64,000 nucleotides of DNA from AC-37 sp036389295. GTDB lineage: Bacteria; Actinomycetota; Thermoleophilia; Solirubrobacterales; Thermoleophilaceae. The notes beneath the pieces are model-generated. The model saw only the letters and a program-made list of their open reading frames with translations. It ran no database searches and was not told where the DNA came from. Below are positions 27,855 to 35,901 of the stretch, piece after piece. The stretch's first letter is position 1. Each line of letters starts with the position of its first letter. The translations under genes and the position numbers were made by a program. The stretch covers positions 1-64,000 of the forward strand of contig DASVQB010000048.1 of the NCBI GenBank assembly GCA_036389295.1, written 5' to 3'.

Positions 27855-28204
27855 GCGCCGGCCACCCTCGCCTGCTGGACCGAGACGATCGCCGGCCCCT
27901 GCGGCGCCTGGTCGACGGCCTGGCCCACGCCGTCGCCCGACCCGGCCGGCGACGCCTGGAGCAGCGCGGGCATCCCCATCACCTTCACGCGGCCGGCGAC
28001 GTTCCCCCACTGCACGAGAACGCACGGGTGCGGCGTCCCGCTCGGCGGGAACGGGCACCCGGTCACGACGAGCGAGCTCGGCAGCGTGGCGACCGCGACC
28101 GGCAGCCCCATCGCGAGGACGCGCGTGTTCGGCGTCGCGACCTGCACCGGCGCCAGGTGAGAGCACGTCATGACCGTCCCCTTGGTCACGAGGAAGCCCG
28201 GCAC
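27851..28204 (-). CDS. PAAR-like spike-tip protein
   Basis: The 117-aa product opens MPGFLVTKGTVMTCSHLAPV, the pattern of PAAR-like tip proteins of tail and eCIS clusters, with short beta strands, HPCVLVQWGNVAGRVKVMGMPAL in the middle and scattered Cys/His (Cys14, His16, Cys50, Cys61) that could bind the tip metal. It would cap the spike encoded directly upstream. GTG 28204 is taken as start, 1 nt after the spike stop, because no other start gives the conserved opening. Confidence 0.75.
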   Translation of the reverse strand: MPGFLVTKGTVMTCSHLAPVQVATPNTRVLAMGLPVAVATLPSSLVVTGCPFPPSGTPHPCVLVQWGNVAGRVKVMGMPALLQASPAGSGDGVGQAVDQAPQGPAIVSVQQARVAGA

Positions 28205-28205
28205 G

Positions 28206-28724
28206 TCAGGTCACCACCAGCGCCGGCGGGTTGATCGAGACGGTCGGCCCGACCAGCGAGATCGAGGCGCCCTTGCCGTTCTGGATCACGATGCCGGCCT
28301 CGCTGATCACGATCCCGGCCTTGCTCGCGAGCTGGAGCATGATCCCGGTGGCGGGGTTGCCGCTGATCAGCAGCGAGTTCTGGGTGACCGTCTGGAGCAT
28401 GATGTTCGGGGCGACCGGTGCGCCGGCCAGGGCGAGCGCCGGCACGTCGCCCGCGCCCCAATAGCAGCCGCTCCAAATCGGGTAGTTCGGGTCGCCGCCC
28501 TCGAACTCCATCCACACCGCGGTCCCCGGCGGCGGCAGCATGAACGCCCCGCTCTGGATGCCGGTGAGCGGCAGGCACGGCGTGGCCCAGCTGCTCGGCA
28601 CGGGCCCGAGCACGTCCGGCACCGTCGCGGTTATCCGACCCTGGAGCTGCGGGTCGACGTTGCTCACGACGGTGCCGCGGTACTTGCCGTAGTACCTCTT
28701 CCCGCCGCCGTTCTGGTCGCTCAT
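28206..28724 (-). CDS. gp5/VgrG-type spike protein (baseplate assembly protein V-like)
   Basis: The 172-aa protein has an OB-fold N-terminus (GKYRGTVVSNVDPQLQGRIT) and the phage baseplate V signature GTAVWMEFEGGDPNYPIWSG, followed by a short repetitive beta-strand tail (NSLLISGNPATGIMLQL, KAGIVISEAGIVIQNGKG) that fits a triple-stranded beta-helix needle. In the particle it forms a trimer at the centre of the baseplate. ATG 28724 overlaps the hub stop (ATGA). Confidence 0.9.
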   Translation of the reverse strand: MSDQNGGGKRYYGKYRGTVVSNVDPQLQGRITATVPDVLGPVPSSWATPCLPLTGIQSGAFMLPPPGTAVWMEFEGGDPNYPIWSGCYWGAGDVPALALAGAPVAPNIMLQTVTQNSLLISGNPATGIMLQLASKAGIVISEAGIVIQNGKGASISLVGPTVSINPPALVVT

Positions 28725-29845
28725 GGCACCACCTTGGGAGTGATCGAGATCAGGCCGTCGCGAACGAGCGTGAAGCTCTGCTTGTACTCGCCGCGCTTGA
28801 TCGTGTGGGTCACGCTCTTGACGAAGTAGAGGCCGTCGTAGGCCAGCCCCGCGCCGCGGACGCCGACGAGGCCGCGCGACTTCAGCACCCGCCCGTAGCG
28901 GAGCACGTCGAGCTGCCCGCTGGCGGTGATCGCGTCGGCCGAGTTCGCCGAGTGCGCGATGCCCACGAGCAGCGCCCGCGCCGCGCTCATCTTCGCCACG
29001 TTGCTCAGCGGCCGCGTGCGGAACGCCGTGGCCGGCTTGATCGCGAGCGGCGGCTTGAGGATGCTCACGTCGGGGATCGGGATGGGGATCGGGACCTTGT
29101 GCGTTATCGGGTCGAGGACCACGATCGTCGGCTGCTCGCGGGCCATCCCGTCGTAGGTGAAGCTGAGCGACTCGACGTTGCTCTCGCCGTCCATGCCGAC
29201 GTTCAGCGCCGGCTGGGGAATCCCGATCCGGATCTCCGGCCCGAAGTACGCGAAGCTCTGGTTCGGCAGCGGCCCCGGGTCGATGTAGAACACGTAGCCC
29301 GACTCCTCCGCCATCTGCTGGATGAACGCGAGGTCGGTGCTGTTCTGGGTGAACCAGCGCTCGGTCGGGCTGTCGATCGCGTCGATGATCGGCGGGATCA
29401 CGAGCGGCACGACGCCGTTCAGCAGGTACGGCAAGAGGGCCAGGTTGATCTTCGCGTAGTCGGGGAGCGCCGGCATCGGGATCCGCCGGTGGTCGAGACC
29501 CATCAGGAGCGACACGTCCTCGCCGGTGACCGTGAGCGTCGTCTTGCCGGGCTCGTTGCTCGCCGACAGCTCCTGGCGCGTGACGATCCCGTCCATCAGG
29601 ACGTTCGGGAGGCCGTTCACGGTCACCACCAGGACGACGCGGATCTTCGGGTCGAAGTAGCCGGCCGGGATCAGCGTGGTGTTGATCGCCGACTCCTTCG
29701 CCACGCTGAACGTGAGCTGGAAGCCGCTCGAGCCGGTGCTGCTGGAGGTGATCTGCACGCCGGTCAGCGACTCGACCACGTTGCGCGGCGCGGGCAGCGC
29801 GACGAACGGGCCCATCAGCAGCGAGAGGTGGATGCCCTCAACCAT
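28721..29845 (-). CDS. gp27/late control D-like baseplate hub (Afp8 N-terminal-like)
   Basis: The 374-aa protein resembles phage late control protein D / VgrG gp27 hub: SGFQLTFSVAKESAINTTL near the N-terminus, TTLTVTGEDVSLLMGLDHR, then STDLAFIQQMAEESGYVFYID (a hallmark hub segment) and a C-terminal DGLYFVKSVTHTIKRGEYKQSF block. Hub and spike, fused in classical Afp8/VgrG, are separate genes here. ATG 29845 overlaps the previous gene by 8 nt. It adapts the 6-fold tube to the 3-fold spike. Confidence 0.88.
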   Translation of the reverse strand: MVEGIHLSLLMGPFVALPAPRNVVESLTGVQITSSSTGSSGFQLTFSVAKESAINTTLIPAGYFDPKIRVVLVVTVNGLPNVLMDGIVTRQELSASNEPGKTTLTVTGEDVSLLMGLDHRRIPMPALPDYAKINLALLPYLLNGVVPLVIPPIIDAIDSPTERWFTQNSTDLAFIQQMAEESGYVFYIDPGPLPNQSFAYFGPEIRIGIPQPALNVGMDGESNVESLSFTYDGMAREQPTIVVLDPITHKVPIPIPIPDVSILKPPLAIKPATAFRTRPLSNVAKMSAARALLVGIAHSANSADAITASGQLDVLRYGRVLKSRGLVGVRGAGLAYDGLYFVKSVTHTIKRGEYKQSFTLVRDGLISITPKVVP

Positions 29846-30194
29846 CGATCGCCGGGGTCGGGATGCCCTCGGGCAGCGTGACGCGGATGCGGCGGCCGGC
29901 CACCTCGAGGTCGCTGCCGCGCATCGCGCCGTTCGCGTCGCACAGGCGCCACCACTGGAGCGGGTCGCCGAGGTGCCGTGCGGCCAGGCCGTCCACGCGC
30001 TCGCCGGCCTGGACCTCCTCCTCGGACAGCGTGGAGAAGCGCTCCGGCGGCGGCACGAAGCGGCGCCTGACGTAGGCGGCCTCGCGCCCGTCCGGGAGCG
30101 TGACCTTCGCGAGCTCGAGGCCGGCGTAGCGGCTCGTGACCGGGAACGGCGTCTGCGGCGGGAGCGCCGGGGCGGGTGCGAGCGGGTCGGTCAC
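29838..30194 (-). CDS. Small LysM-like tail/baseplate protein
   Basis: This 118-aa protein carries a LysM/tail-protein-X-like segment: EERVDGLAARHLGDPLQWWRLCDANG-type sequence (here QAGERVDGLAARHLGDP then QWWRLCDANG), followed by GRRIRVTLPEG. Such proteins sit between the tube-initiator and hub genes in eCIS clusters and join the tube to the baseplate hub; LysM here is structural rather than necessarily peptidoglycan-binding. GTG 30194 overlaps the upstream stop by 4 nt. Confidence 0.75.
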   Translation of the reverse strand: MTDPLAPAPALPPQTPFPVTSRYAGLELAKVTLPDGREAAYVRRRFVPPPERFSTLSEEEVQAGERVDGLAARHLGDPLQWWRLCDANGAMRGSDLEVAGRRIRVTLPEGIPTPAIDG

Positions 30195-30853
30195 GGCAGC
30201 GCCTGGACCCCGAGGTTGGAGAGCTGGCCGGCGGCCGCCATCGCCGCGAGCCGCTCCTTGAGCTGGTGGTGCGCGAAGTAGATCGCGCCGCCCTTGTGCG
30301 AGAGGCCGAGGTCGGTCGTGGTCAGCACCCGCATGCCGAGGCTCACCTTCGCCCGGATCGGGTTGAGCAGCGAGTCGAACGCCTCCTCGGTGACGCTGAA
30401 CTCGGTGATGCGGACCGGGACGATCCGCTGCCGGCTCCAGACGAACAGCGTGAGCGGCGCCTCCAGCGGCGCGACCTCCAGCGAGCCGCTCCCCGCCTCG
30501 GCGTCGGCCGCGGCCACGGCGCCGCTCGACGGGTAGACGAGCGTCTCCAGCACCGCGAGCTGCGGCGAGATCCCGAGCTTCGTGGCCTGGTCGCCGCCGG
30601 GACCGGTCGGCTGCTCGAGCTGGTCGGTGGCGTCGATCTCGACCTCGACCTTGAGGGTCTCGTTGGGCGGCCCCTTCAGCCGCAGCGCCTCGAGGCGGTC
30701 GCCGCCCTCGCCGCCCACTCCCTGCGCCTGGATCGTCCGCGTGAGCGTGTCCGGGTTGTACTGCATGGCGATCACCCGCAGCACCCGCGAGGTGTCGGGG
30801 TCCATCAGCACGATGCCGCCGCGGGCGAGGCGGGGGGAGAGCGGGAACGTCAT
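30191..30853 (-). CDS. CIS tube-initiation protein (Afp7/Pvc7-like)
   Basis: The 220-aa product shows the 'contractile injection system tube protein' pattern: VLRVIAMQYNPDTLTRTIQAQ near residue 28, followed by LKVEVEIDATDQLEQP and LTLFVWSRQRIVPVRITEF. These proteins form the first tube-like ring on the baseplate. Length is near that of Afp7 without its LysM tail, which is encoded by the next gene instead. ATG 30853 overlaps the upstream cargo gene stop by 4 nt. Confidence 0.85.
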   Translation of the reverse strand: MTFPLSPRLARGGIVLMDPDTSRVLRVIAMQYNPDTLTRTIQAQGVGGEGGDRLEALRLKGPPNETLKVEVEIDATDQLEQPTGPGGDQATKLGISPQLAVLETLVYPSSGAVAAADAEAGSGSLEVAPLEAPLTLFVWSRQRIVPVRITEFSVTEEAFDSLLNPIRAKVSLGMRVLTTTDLGLSHKGGAIYFAHHQLKERLAAMAAAGQLSNLGVQALP

Positions 30854-32256
30854 CCGCCGCCCCCGCTGAACGCGCCCGCGGCCGCCGCGATGCCGAGGCC
30901 GGCCAGCGCCAGGCCGGCGAGGACCCCCAGGACGATCCCGAAGATCGCCCACCCGCTGAGGCCGGCAGGCCTCGGCGTCCAGGTGCATCCGGTGAGCTCG
31001 CCGAGGAGGTCCGCGAAGATCGAGTAGTTGCCGGGCGTGACCGTCGACCCGTAGCCCATGATGTTGTCGCGCTGCTCCGGCGTGCGCCCGTAGCACTCCT
31101 TCTCGCTGAGCGTGCAGGCGATGTGATGGATGCCGAGCATGTGGCCGAACTCGTGCTCGGACGTGGTCTGCACGTGCTCCTCGCCGCGCTCGAAGACCCT
31201 GCGCTCGCCGCGTCCCACGTTGACCGGCTCGTTCTGCTCGTTGACGGTGCTCGGCCGGACGTCGCCGTAGTGCAGCCGAGCGGTCTCGTGGTAGGTCGTC
31301 GACTTGTCGCCCGACGGAGAGTCGTTGATCACGTCGATCGTCCAGTGAGGGGACCCGCCGGCGGCGTCCGCGTCCACCGGGTTGACCACGACCGCGACAC
31401 GCTGGTTCGTGGCGCCGGCGCATTCGCCCTGGCGCTCGAGCACGTAGCGCTCGCTCCACCGCTCGTGGACCTGGGCGATGTAGTCGCGCTTCCAGGCGTC
31501 CTTGTCGGACTGCGTCCACCGGCTGCGGCTGAGGAACTGGTCGGTCGACTCCCTGAAGTCGAACTTGATGCGAACGGTGATCGTCAGCACGCCGTTCGCG
31601 TCGTCGTAGCGGGCGTGGTAGCGGCGGCCGCCGGGCCGGTCCACGTCGCGGTTGCGGTCGGCGGGCGCGGCCGCGCGTCCCGTCGTCGCCGGGGCCGCGG
31701 TGGTCGCCTGCTGGCGCTGGACGGCCCCGGCCGGGGCGGCGCTGAGCGGCGGGGCGGCGCGGCCGGCGCCGACCAGAGCCGCCGCGCGGCCCGCCTCGTG
31801 CTCCAGGCCGCCGCCCGCGGGCGCGACGGGCGGACGGGCGGGCGCTGCGGTCCCGCCGCGCTGCTGCTGGGCCACGTGCGCCAGCTCGTGCGCGATCAGG
31901 CGGTCGCCGGCGGGCTCGCCGGGCCGGTAGCGGCCGGCGCCGAACACCACGTCGGGGCCGAGCGTGAAGGCGTCCGCGTCGAGGGCGCGGGCGGACGACG
32001 CGGCGGACTCGTCCGCGTGGACCCGCACCGAGCTGAAGTCGCGGCCGAAGCGGCGCTCCATCGTGGAGCGCGTCCGCGGCTCGAGCGGGCGGCCCGCCCG
32101 CGGCACGACCGCCGAGCGCCGATCGTGCCTCGCCAGCCGGCGCTGGCGGCAGCCGGCGCACTCGCCGCCGCGGGCGATCGTCCCGCCGCACTCGCAGCGG
32201 CCGTCGCGGGACCGCGCGGCGTCGCGCTCGACCGCGGGCGCGAGGACGGCGCTCAC
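30850..32256 (-). CDS. DUF4157-metzincin metalloprotease, second eCIS cargo candidate
   Basis: The 468-aa protein has a zinc-ribbon-like start (CxC and CxxC within DGRCECGGTIARGGECAGC), DUF4157 (about residues 65-130, LIAHELAHVAQQQ), the AVQRQQ junction, and a payload with metzincin site HEFGHMLGIHH (residues 368-378) and IMGYGS Met-turn about 30 residues later. A single hydrophobic helix near the C-terminus (IFGIVLGVLAGLALAGLGIA) follows. It is a paralogue of 14355-15785 (same order of parts, similar WKRxxIxxVxxRWS segment). A zinc protease payload carried by the particle is the likely role; target unknown. It is inserted between the AAA+ ATPase side and the tube-initiator gene, with 4-nt overlaps on both sides. 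Start GTG 32256. Confidence 0.85.
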   Translation of the reverse strand: MSAVLAPAVERDAARSRDGRCECGGTIARGGECAGCRQRRLARHDRRSAVVPRAGRPLEPRTRSTMERRFGRDFSSVRVHADESAASSARALDADAFTLGPDVVFGAGRYRPGEPAGDRLIAHELAHVAQQQRGGTAAPARPPVAPAGGGLEHEAGRAAALVGAGRAAPPLSAAPAGAVQRQQATTAAPATTGRAAAPADRNRDVDRPGGRRYHARYDDANGVLTITVRIKFDFRESTDQFLSRSRWTQSDKDAWKRDYIAQVHERWSERYVLERQGECAGATNQRVAVVVNPVDADAAGGSPHWTIDVINDSPSGDKSTTYHETARLHYGDVRPSTVNEQNEPVNVGRGERRVFERGEEHVQTTSEHEFGHMLGIHHIACTLSEKECYGRTPEQRDNIMGYGSTVTPGNYSIFADLLGELTGCTWTPRPAGLSGWAIFGIVLGVLAGLALAGLGIAAAAGAFSGGGG

Positions 32257-32558
32257 GCGTGCAGCCCTCCCCGAAGCCCCGCCGCGATCGAGCCAGCCAC
32301 CCCAGCCGCCAGCGCGTCCACGTCCCGCGAGGCGCGCACCCCGGGGGCGCTCACGCTGGCGAGGGCGCCGCCGGGGACGGTCGGCGGCCCGCCGCGCAGC
32401 TCGTCCGCCAGGCGCGCCTCGAGCGCCGAGTGGAGCCGGGCGGCGTCGCGGCGCGACAGCGGCACGCCGTCCACGACCACCCGGTCGATCTGCAGGTGCA
32501 CCGGCCTCGCCCCCGCCCGTGCCGGGCCCTGGCGCCTCTGGGCCGCGGGCGGCCTCAC
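32253..32558 (-). CDS. Small conserved-looking eCIS operon protein, function unknown
   Basis: This 101-aa protein starts at GTG 32558 and is overlapped by 4 nt at both ends. A basic leader (RPPAAQRRQGPARAG) precedes HLQIDRVVVDGVPLSRRDAARLHSALEARLADELRGG, a strand-helix unit that recalls short proteins found beside the ATPase in eCIS operons, then a Gly/Ala-rich end. No catalytic motif is visible. An adaptor or chaperone for the adjacent DUF4157 protein is possible. Confidence 0.65.
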   Translation of the reverse strand: MRPPAAQRRQGPARAGARPVHLQIDRVVVDGVPLSRRDAARLHSALEARLADELRGGPPTVPGGALASVSAPGVRASRDVDALAAGVAGSIAAGLRGGLHA

Positions 32559-34678
32559 GCGCCGGCTCCGTTCGGCTCGTGCCAGGCGAACTCGGACTCG
32601 GACACCGGCAGCTCGAGCTTGCGGAACTCCGTGCGCGCGGCGTCCAGCACCAGCGGCATCGTCAGCGGCTCGCCGCGCCCCGCCGCCGTGAACGCCGCGT
32701 TCAGGGCGATGTTGTGGACCATCCCGCCGGTGGCCGGGAGCCGCGCGAGGCGGTCGAGGTCGAGCGTCGCGACCGGCGTCTCCTCCGGGAAGGCGCGCTT
32801 CCAGATCGCGCGCCGCTGCTCGAGCTCGGGGAACGGGAACGTGACGATGAACCTGAGCCGCCGCAGGAACGCCGAGTCGAGCGCGCTCTTCATGTTGGTC
32901 GCGAGCACCGCCAGGCCGCGGTACGCCTCCATGCGCTGGAGCAGGTAGTTGATCTCGATGTTCGCGTAGCGGTCGTGGCTGTCCTTGACCTCGCTGCGCT
33001 TGCCGAACAGGGCGTCCGCCTCGTCGAAGAAGAGCAGCGCCGGCCCGCCCTCGGCCGCGTCGAACACCCGCCGCAGGTTCTTCTCCGTCTCGCCGATGTA
33101 CTTCGAGACCACCGCCGAGAGGTCGATCCGGTAGAGGTTGAGCCGCAGGGCGTTGGCGAGCACCTCGGCGGCCATCGTCTTCCCGGTCCCGCTCGGGCCG
33201 GCGAACAGCGCGTTGATGCCGAAGCCGCGGCTCATCCGGCGGGCGAAGCCCCACTCCTCGTAGACGCGGTTGCGCTGGCCGACCTGGTCGGCGATCTGTC
33301 GCAGCAGGCGCATCTCCTCCTCGGGCACGACGATGTCGTCCCAGCTCGCCTTGGGGTCGATCCGCTCGGCCAGCGCGTCGAGCCGCAGCCTCGTGGCGGA
33401 CAGGCAGCCCTCCCAGGCGCGGTCGTGGAGCTCGTCGGGGCCGGCCGACCCGGCCACGCCGCCCGCGATGCCGTGGATCGCGCCCGCGTCGAGGTCGAAC
33501 TGCGCGGCCAGCCGGGCCGGCAGCTCGCCGGAGCCGCTCCCGAGCCGCTCGGCCCACGCCTCGCGCTGCTCGGCCGGCGTCGGGCGCGCCACGTCGACGC
33601 CGAAGCTCGGGCGGTCGAGCGAGCGCATCGGCTCGCGCGCCGCGAGGAAGAAGACGCCGTTGCTGCGCGAGAGGAAGCGGTCGAGCGGCGAGCCCGGCGC
33701 GGCGTCGGTGGCGCGCTCCGCCTCCTGCGCGTCGATCAGCAGGGCCACGTCGAGCAGGAGGCTCTCGCGGTGCCACAGCCGCGCGAGCGTCTCGACCTCG
33801 GCGGAGTCGCCCGGCACGAGGTCGGCGTGAAGGCGGTAGAGGCGGCGGTGCAGCCGCCGCGCGGCCTCGGACGCGATCGCCCGCTTGCTGGGCCCGTCGG
33901 CGCCGAGCAGCTGGATCACCGGCGGCGCGGCGTCCTCGCCGCTCGCGCGCCACTCGCGGACGACCTGCTCGACGACCTCGGCCTGCGACGGCGGCAGCTC
34001 GCCGCTCGCGTCGTCGACCGGCGTGAGCAGCGGCTCGAGCCGGTCGTCCAGCTCGTTCAGCCCCTTGACGTAGTTCACGATCCGCTCGTCGACCCGCAGC
34101 GGGCTGGTCGTCAGCGGCTGCCCGGCCGCCTGGCTGATCTCGATCAGCCGCCAGTAGCGGAGCCCGCGGCGCGGCGACAGGGCGTCCCAGGTCGGGTCGG
34201 GGAACATGCTCAGGGCGAGGGCGAACGTCGGGTGGGTGAGCTGCCCGTCGCCCTGCGCGCGGGCGCACAGCTCGCCGACGTAGGGGTCGAGCTCCATCGC
34301 GGCGCAGAGCAGCAGCACCTCGTGCTCGAACGGCGAGAGGCCGAGCTGCCGGCCGAGCGTGACCAGCGCGGGCGGCGGCGCCGTCTCGGCCGCCTGGCGC
34401 ATCGCCCGGGCGGCGTCCGCCACCTCGCCGGCCAGGTCGCTCCCGCGGGGCAGGGCGAGGCGCGCCCGCGGCGCGCCGTCTCGCTCGTCCGGCGAGCGGC
34501 GGCGCATGCGCCAGCGCCGCGGCGGCTCGGCCGAGCCCACGACCGGCCGCGGCGTCCCGGTCGGCGAGGCCGTCCCGCGCTGGCCCGCGACGTACCACTC
34601 GAGGAGCACCCGAAGCCACCCGAGCGCCGCGCCGAGGTAGCGGTCGTTCGACTCGAGCCAGTGGGCCGGCGGCGTCAC
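32555..34678 (-). CDS. AAA+ ATPase of the eCIS (Afp15/Pvc15-like)
   Basis: The 707-aa protein has an N-terminal helical and degenerate ATPase-like region (about residues 1-430; VIQLLGADGPSKRAIASEAA lacks an intact Walker A) and a C-terminal AAA+ module: Walker A AGPSGTGKT, Walker B ALLFFDEADALFG, sensor-1 region VLATNMKSALDSAFLRR with arginine-finger-like RRLRFIV, and the SRH FPFPELEQRRAIW. It is the standard eCIS ATPase, thought to help assemble particles or load cargo in the producing cell. GTG 34678 overlaps the DUF4255 stop by 4 nt. Confidence 0.9.
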   Translation of the reverse strand: MTPPAHWLESNDRYLGAALGWLRVLLEWYVAGQRGTASPTGTPRPVVGSAEPPRRWRMRRRSPDERDGAPRARLALPRGSDLAGEVADAARAMRQAAETAPPPALVTLGRQLGLSPFEHEVLLLCAAMELDPYVGELCARAQGDGQLTHPTFALALSMFPDPTWDALSPRRGLRYWRLIEISQAAGQPLTTSPLRVDERIVNYVKGLNELDDRLEPLLTPVDDASGELPPSQAEVVEQVVREWRASGEDAAPPVIQLLGADGPSKRAIASEAARRLHRRLYRLHADLVPGDSAEVETLARLWHRESLLLDVALLIDAQEAERATDAAPGSPLDRFLSRSNGVFFLAAREPMRSLDRPSFGVDVARPTPAEQREAWAERLGSGSGELPARLAAQFDLDAGAIHGIAGGVAGSAGPDELHDRAWEGCLSATRLRLDALAERIDPKASWDDIVVPEEEMRLLRQIADQVGQRNRVYEEWGFARRMSRGFGINALFAGPSGTGKTMAAEVLANALRLNLYRIDLSAVVSKYIGETEKNLRRVFDAAEGGPALLFFDEADALFGKRSEVKDSHDRYANIEINYLLQRMEAYRGLAVLATNMKSALDSAFLRRLRFIVTFPFPELEQRRAIWKRAFPEETPVATLDLDRLARLPATGGMVHNIALNAAFTAAGRGEPLTMPLVLDAARTEFRKLELPVSESEFAWHEPNGAGA

Positions 34679-35901
34679 GTGACGATCAGCCTGCGGTCGG
34701 GGTCGTAGGCGGGCGGGTCGGCGGCCGGGTCGAGCAGCGGGCTGTCGACGCCGTCCACCCGCAGCCGGAGCGCGTACTCGCCCGCCGCGAGCCGGCCGTC
34801 GAACGACAGCGTCGACGAGGCGGACGCGCGCTCCGCCGCCGGGAGCGGGATCGAGCCCGCGAGCAGGTAGGCCCGCTGCGCGGGCAGCGCGTCGGGCCGC
34901 ACGCCGAGCGTGACGCTCACGGCGTCGTTCGGGCCGCGCGCCACCGTGACCGGCAGGGCCGGGGACGAGACGTCCGGCGCGACCGGGACCGGCACCTCGT
35001 TCGTCGGCAGCGGCTCGCCGCCCCCCGGCGCGGGCACGATCGCGGCGGCGGTGCTCACGCCCGCCGGCAAGGCCGCGGGGACCGTGACCCGGACCTCGGT
35101 GTCGGAGGCCGAGACGATCGCGGCGCCGCTGGCCTCGACCGCGTCCTCCAGCAGCGGGTGGCGGAAGCGGACCGCGTCGGCCCCGGTCAGCGCCGACCCC
35201 CGAAGGAGCACGTCCTCGCCGGTCAGCGTGCTCGGTCCGTCCGCGACGGGCTCCGCGACGTCGAGCGTCGGGAACGGGCCGACGGCCGCCTGCGGACCGC
35301 GGTTCTCCTCGCCCCGCCGCACGACGGGCGGCGGGGAGCTCGCCGCGCGGCTGCTCTCGATCACGACCACCGACACCTCGAACGCCGCCGAGACCCGGTA
35401 CTGGGTCTGGAACGTCGTCCACAGCCGCGACATCTCGTCCACGCTCAGCGGGATGCCCGTGAGGCGGACGCGCTCCGGCTGGAGGTGCAGGTCGGCGCCG
35501 GCGAGCGGCGTGGTCGCCAGCGCCTGGCGCATGAAGTCCCGGCCCAGCACGGGCCAGCCGTGGAGCAGCCGCATCGCCCGGCCCAGCAGCCGGTGGGCGA
35601 GCTCGTCGTCGTCGCCCGCCCCCCACGCCGTGACGAGGTACTGGAGCGTGAGCGGCAGCGGCGCCGACCCGTTCTCGGAGCCGCCGGCCGGCGCGGTCGG
35701 CATGTCCGTGTTCCGCAGCGCCGCGTCGACCGTCGTGCGGTAGAGGAACAGGTTGAGCTGGTTCTTGCCGGTGTTGCCCTCCCGAGCGCGGTCGAGCGGC
35801 CGGGCGGTGACCTCGGCGCCGGGGATCTCCTCGTTGGCGGCGTCGAAGAGCGCCTTGCGGAGCGTCGCGGTCACGGCCGCGATTGCCATCTGGTTGCTCA
35901 T
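34675..35901 (-). CDS. DUF4255 / Pvc16-like tail terminator with Ig-like C-terminus
   Basis: The first ~190 residues of this 408-aa protein match DUF4255 (Pvc16 N-terminal): AIAAVTATLRKALFDAAN, GKNQLNLFLYRTTVDAALRN, LTLQYLVTAWGAGDDDELAH and HLQPERVRLTGIPLSVDEMSRLW. These proteins cap the distal end of sheath and tube. The C-terminal 200 residues are beta-rich Ig/IPT-like repeats (LTGEDVLLRGSALTGADAVRF, GVSTAAAIVPAPGGG). ATG 35901 overlaps the upstream stop. Confidence 0.85.
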   Translation of the reverse strand: MSNQMAIAAVTATLRKALFDAANEEIPGAEVTARPLDRAREGNTGKNQLNLFLYRTTVDAALRNTDMPTAPAGGSENGSAPLPLTLQYLVTAWGAGDDDELAHRLLGRAMRLLHGWPVLGRDFMRQALATTPLAGADLHLQPERVRLTGIPLSVDEMSRLWTTFQTQYRVSAAFEVSVVVIESSRAASSPPPVVRRGEENRGPQAAVGPFPTLDVAEPVADGPSTLTGEDVLLRGSALTGADAVRFRHPLLEDAVEASGAAIVSASDTEVRVTVPAALPAGVSTAAAIVPAPGGGEPLPTNEVPVPVAPDVSSPALPVTVARGPNDAVSVTLGVRPDALPAQRAYLLAGSIPLPAAERASASSTLSFDGRLAAGEYALRLRVDGVDSPLLDPAADPPAYDPDRRLIVT

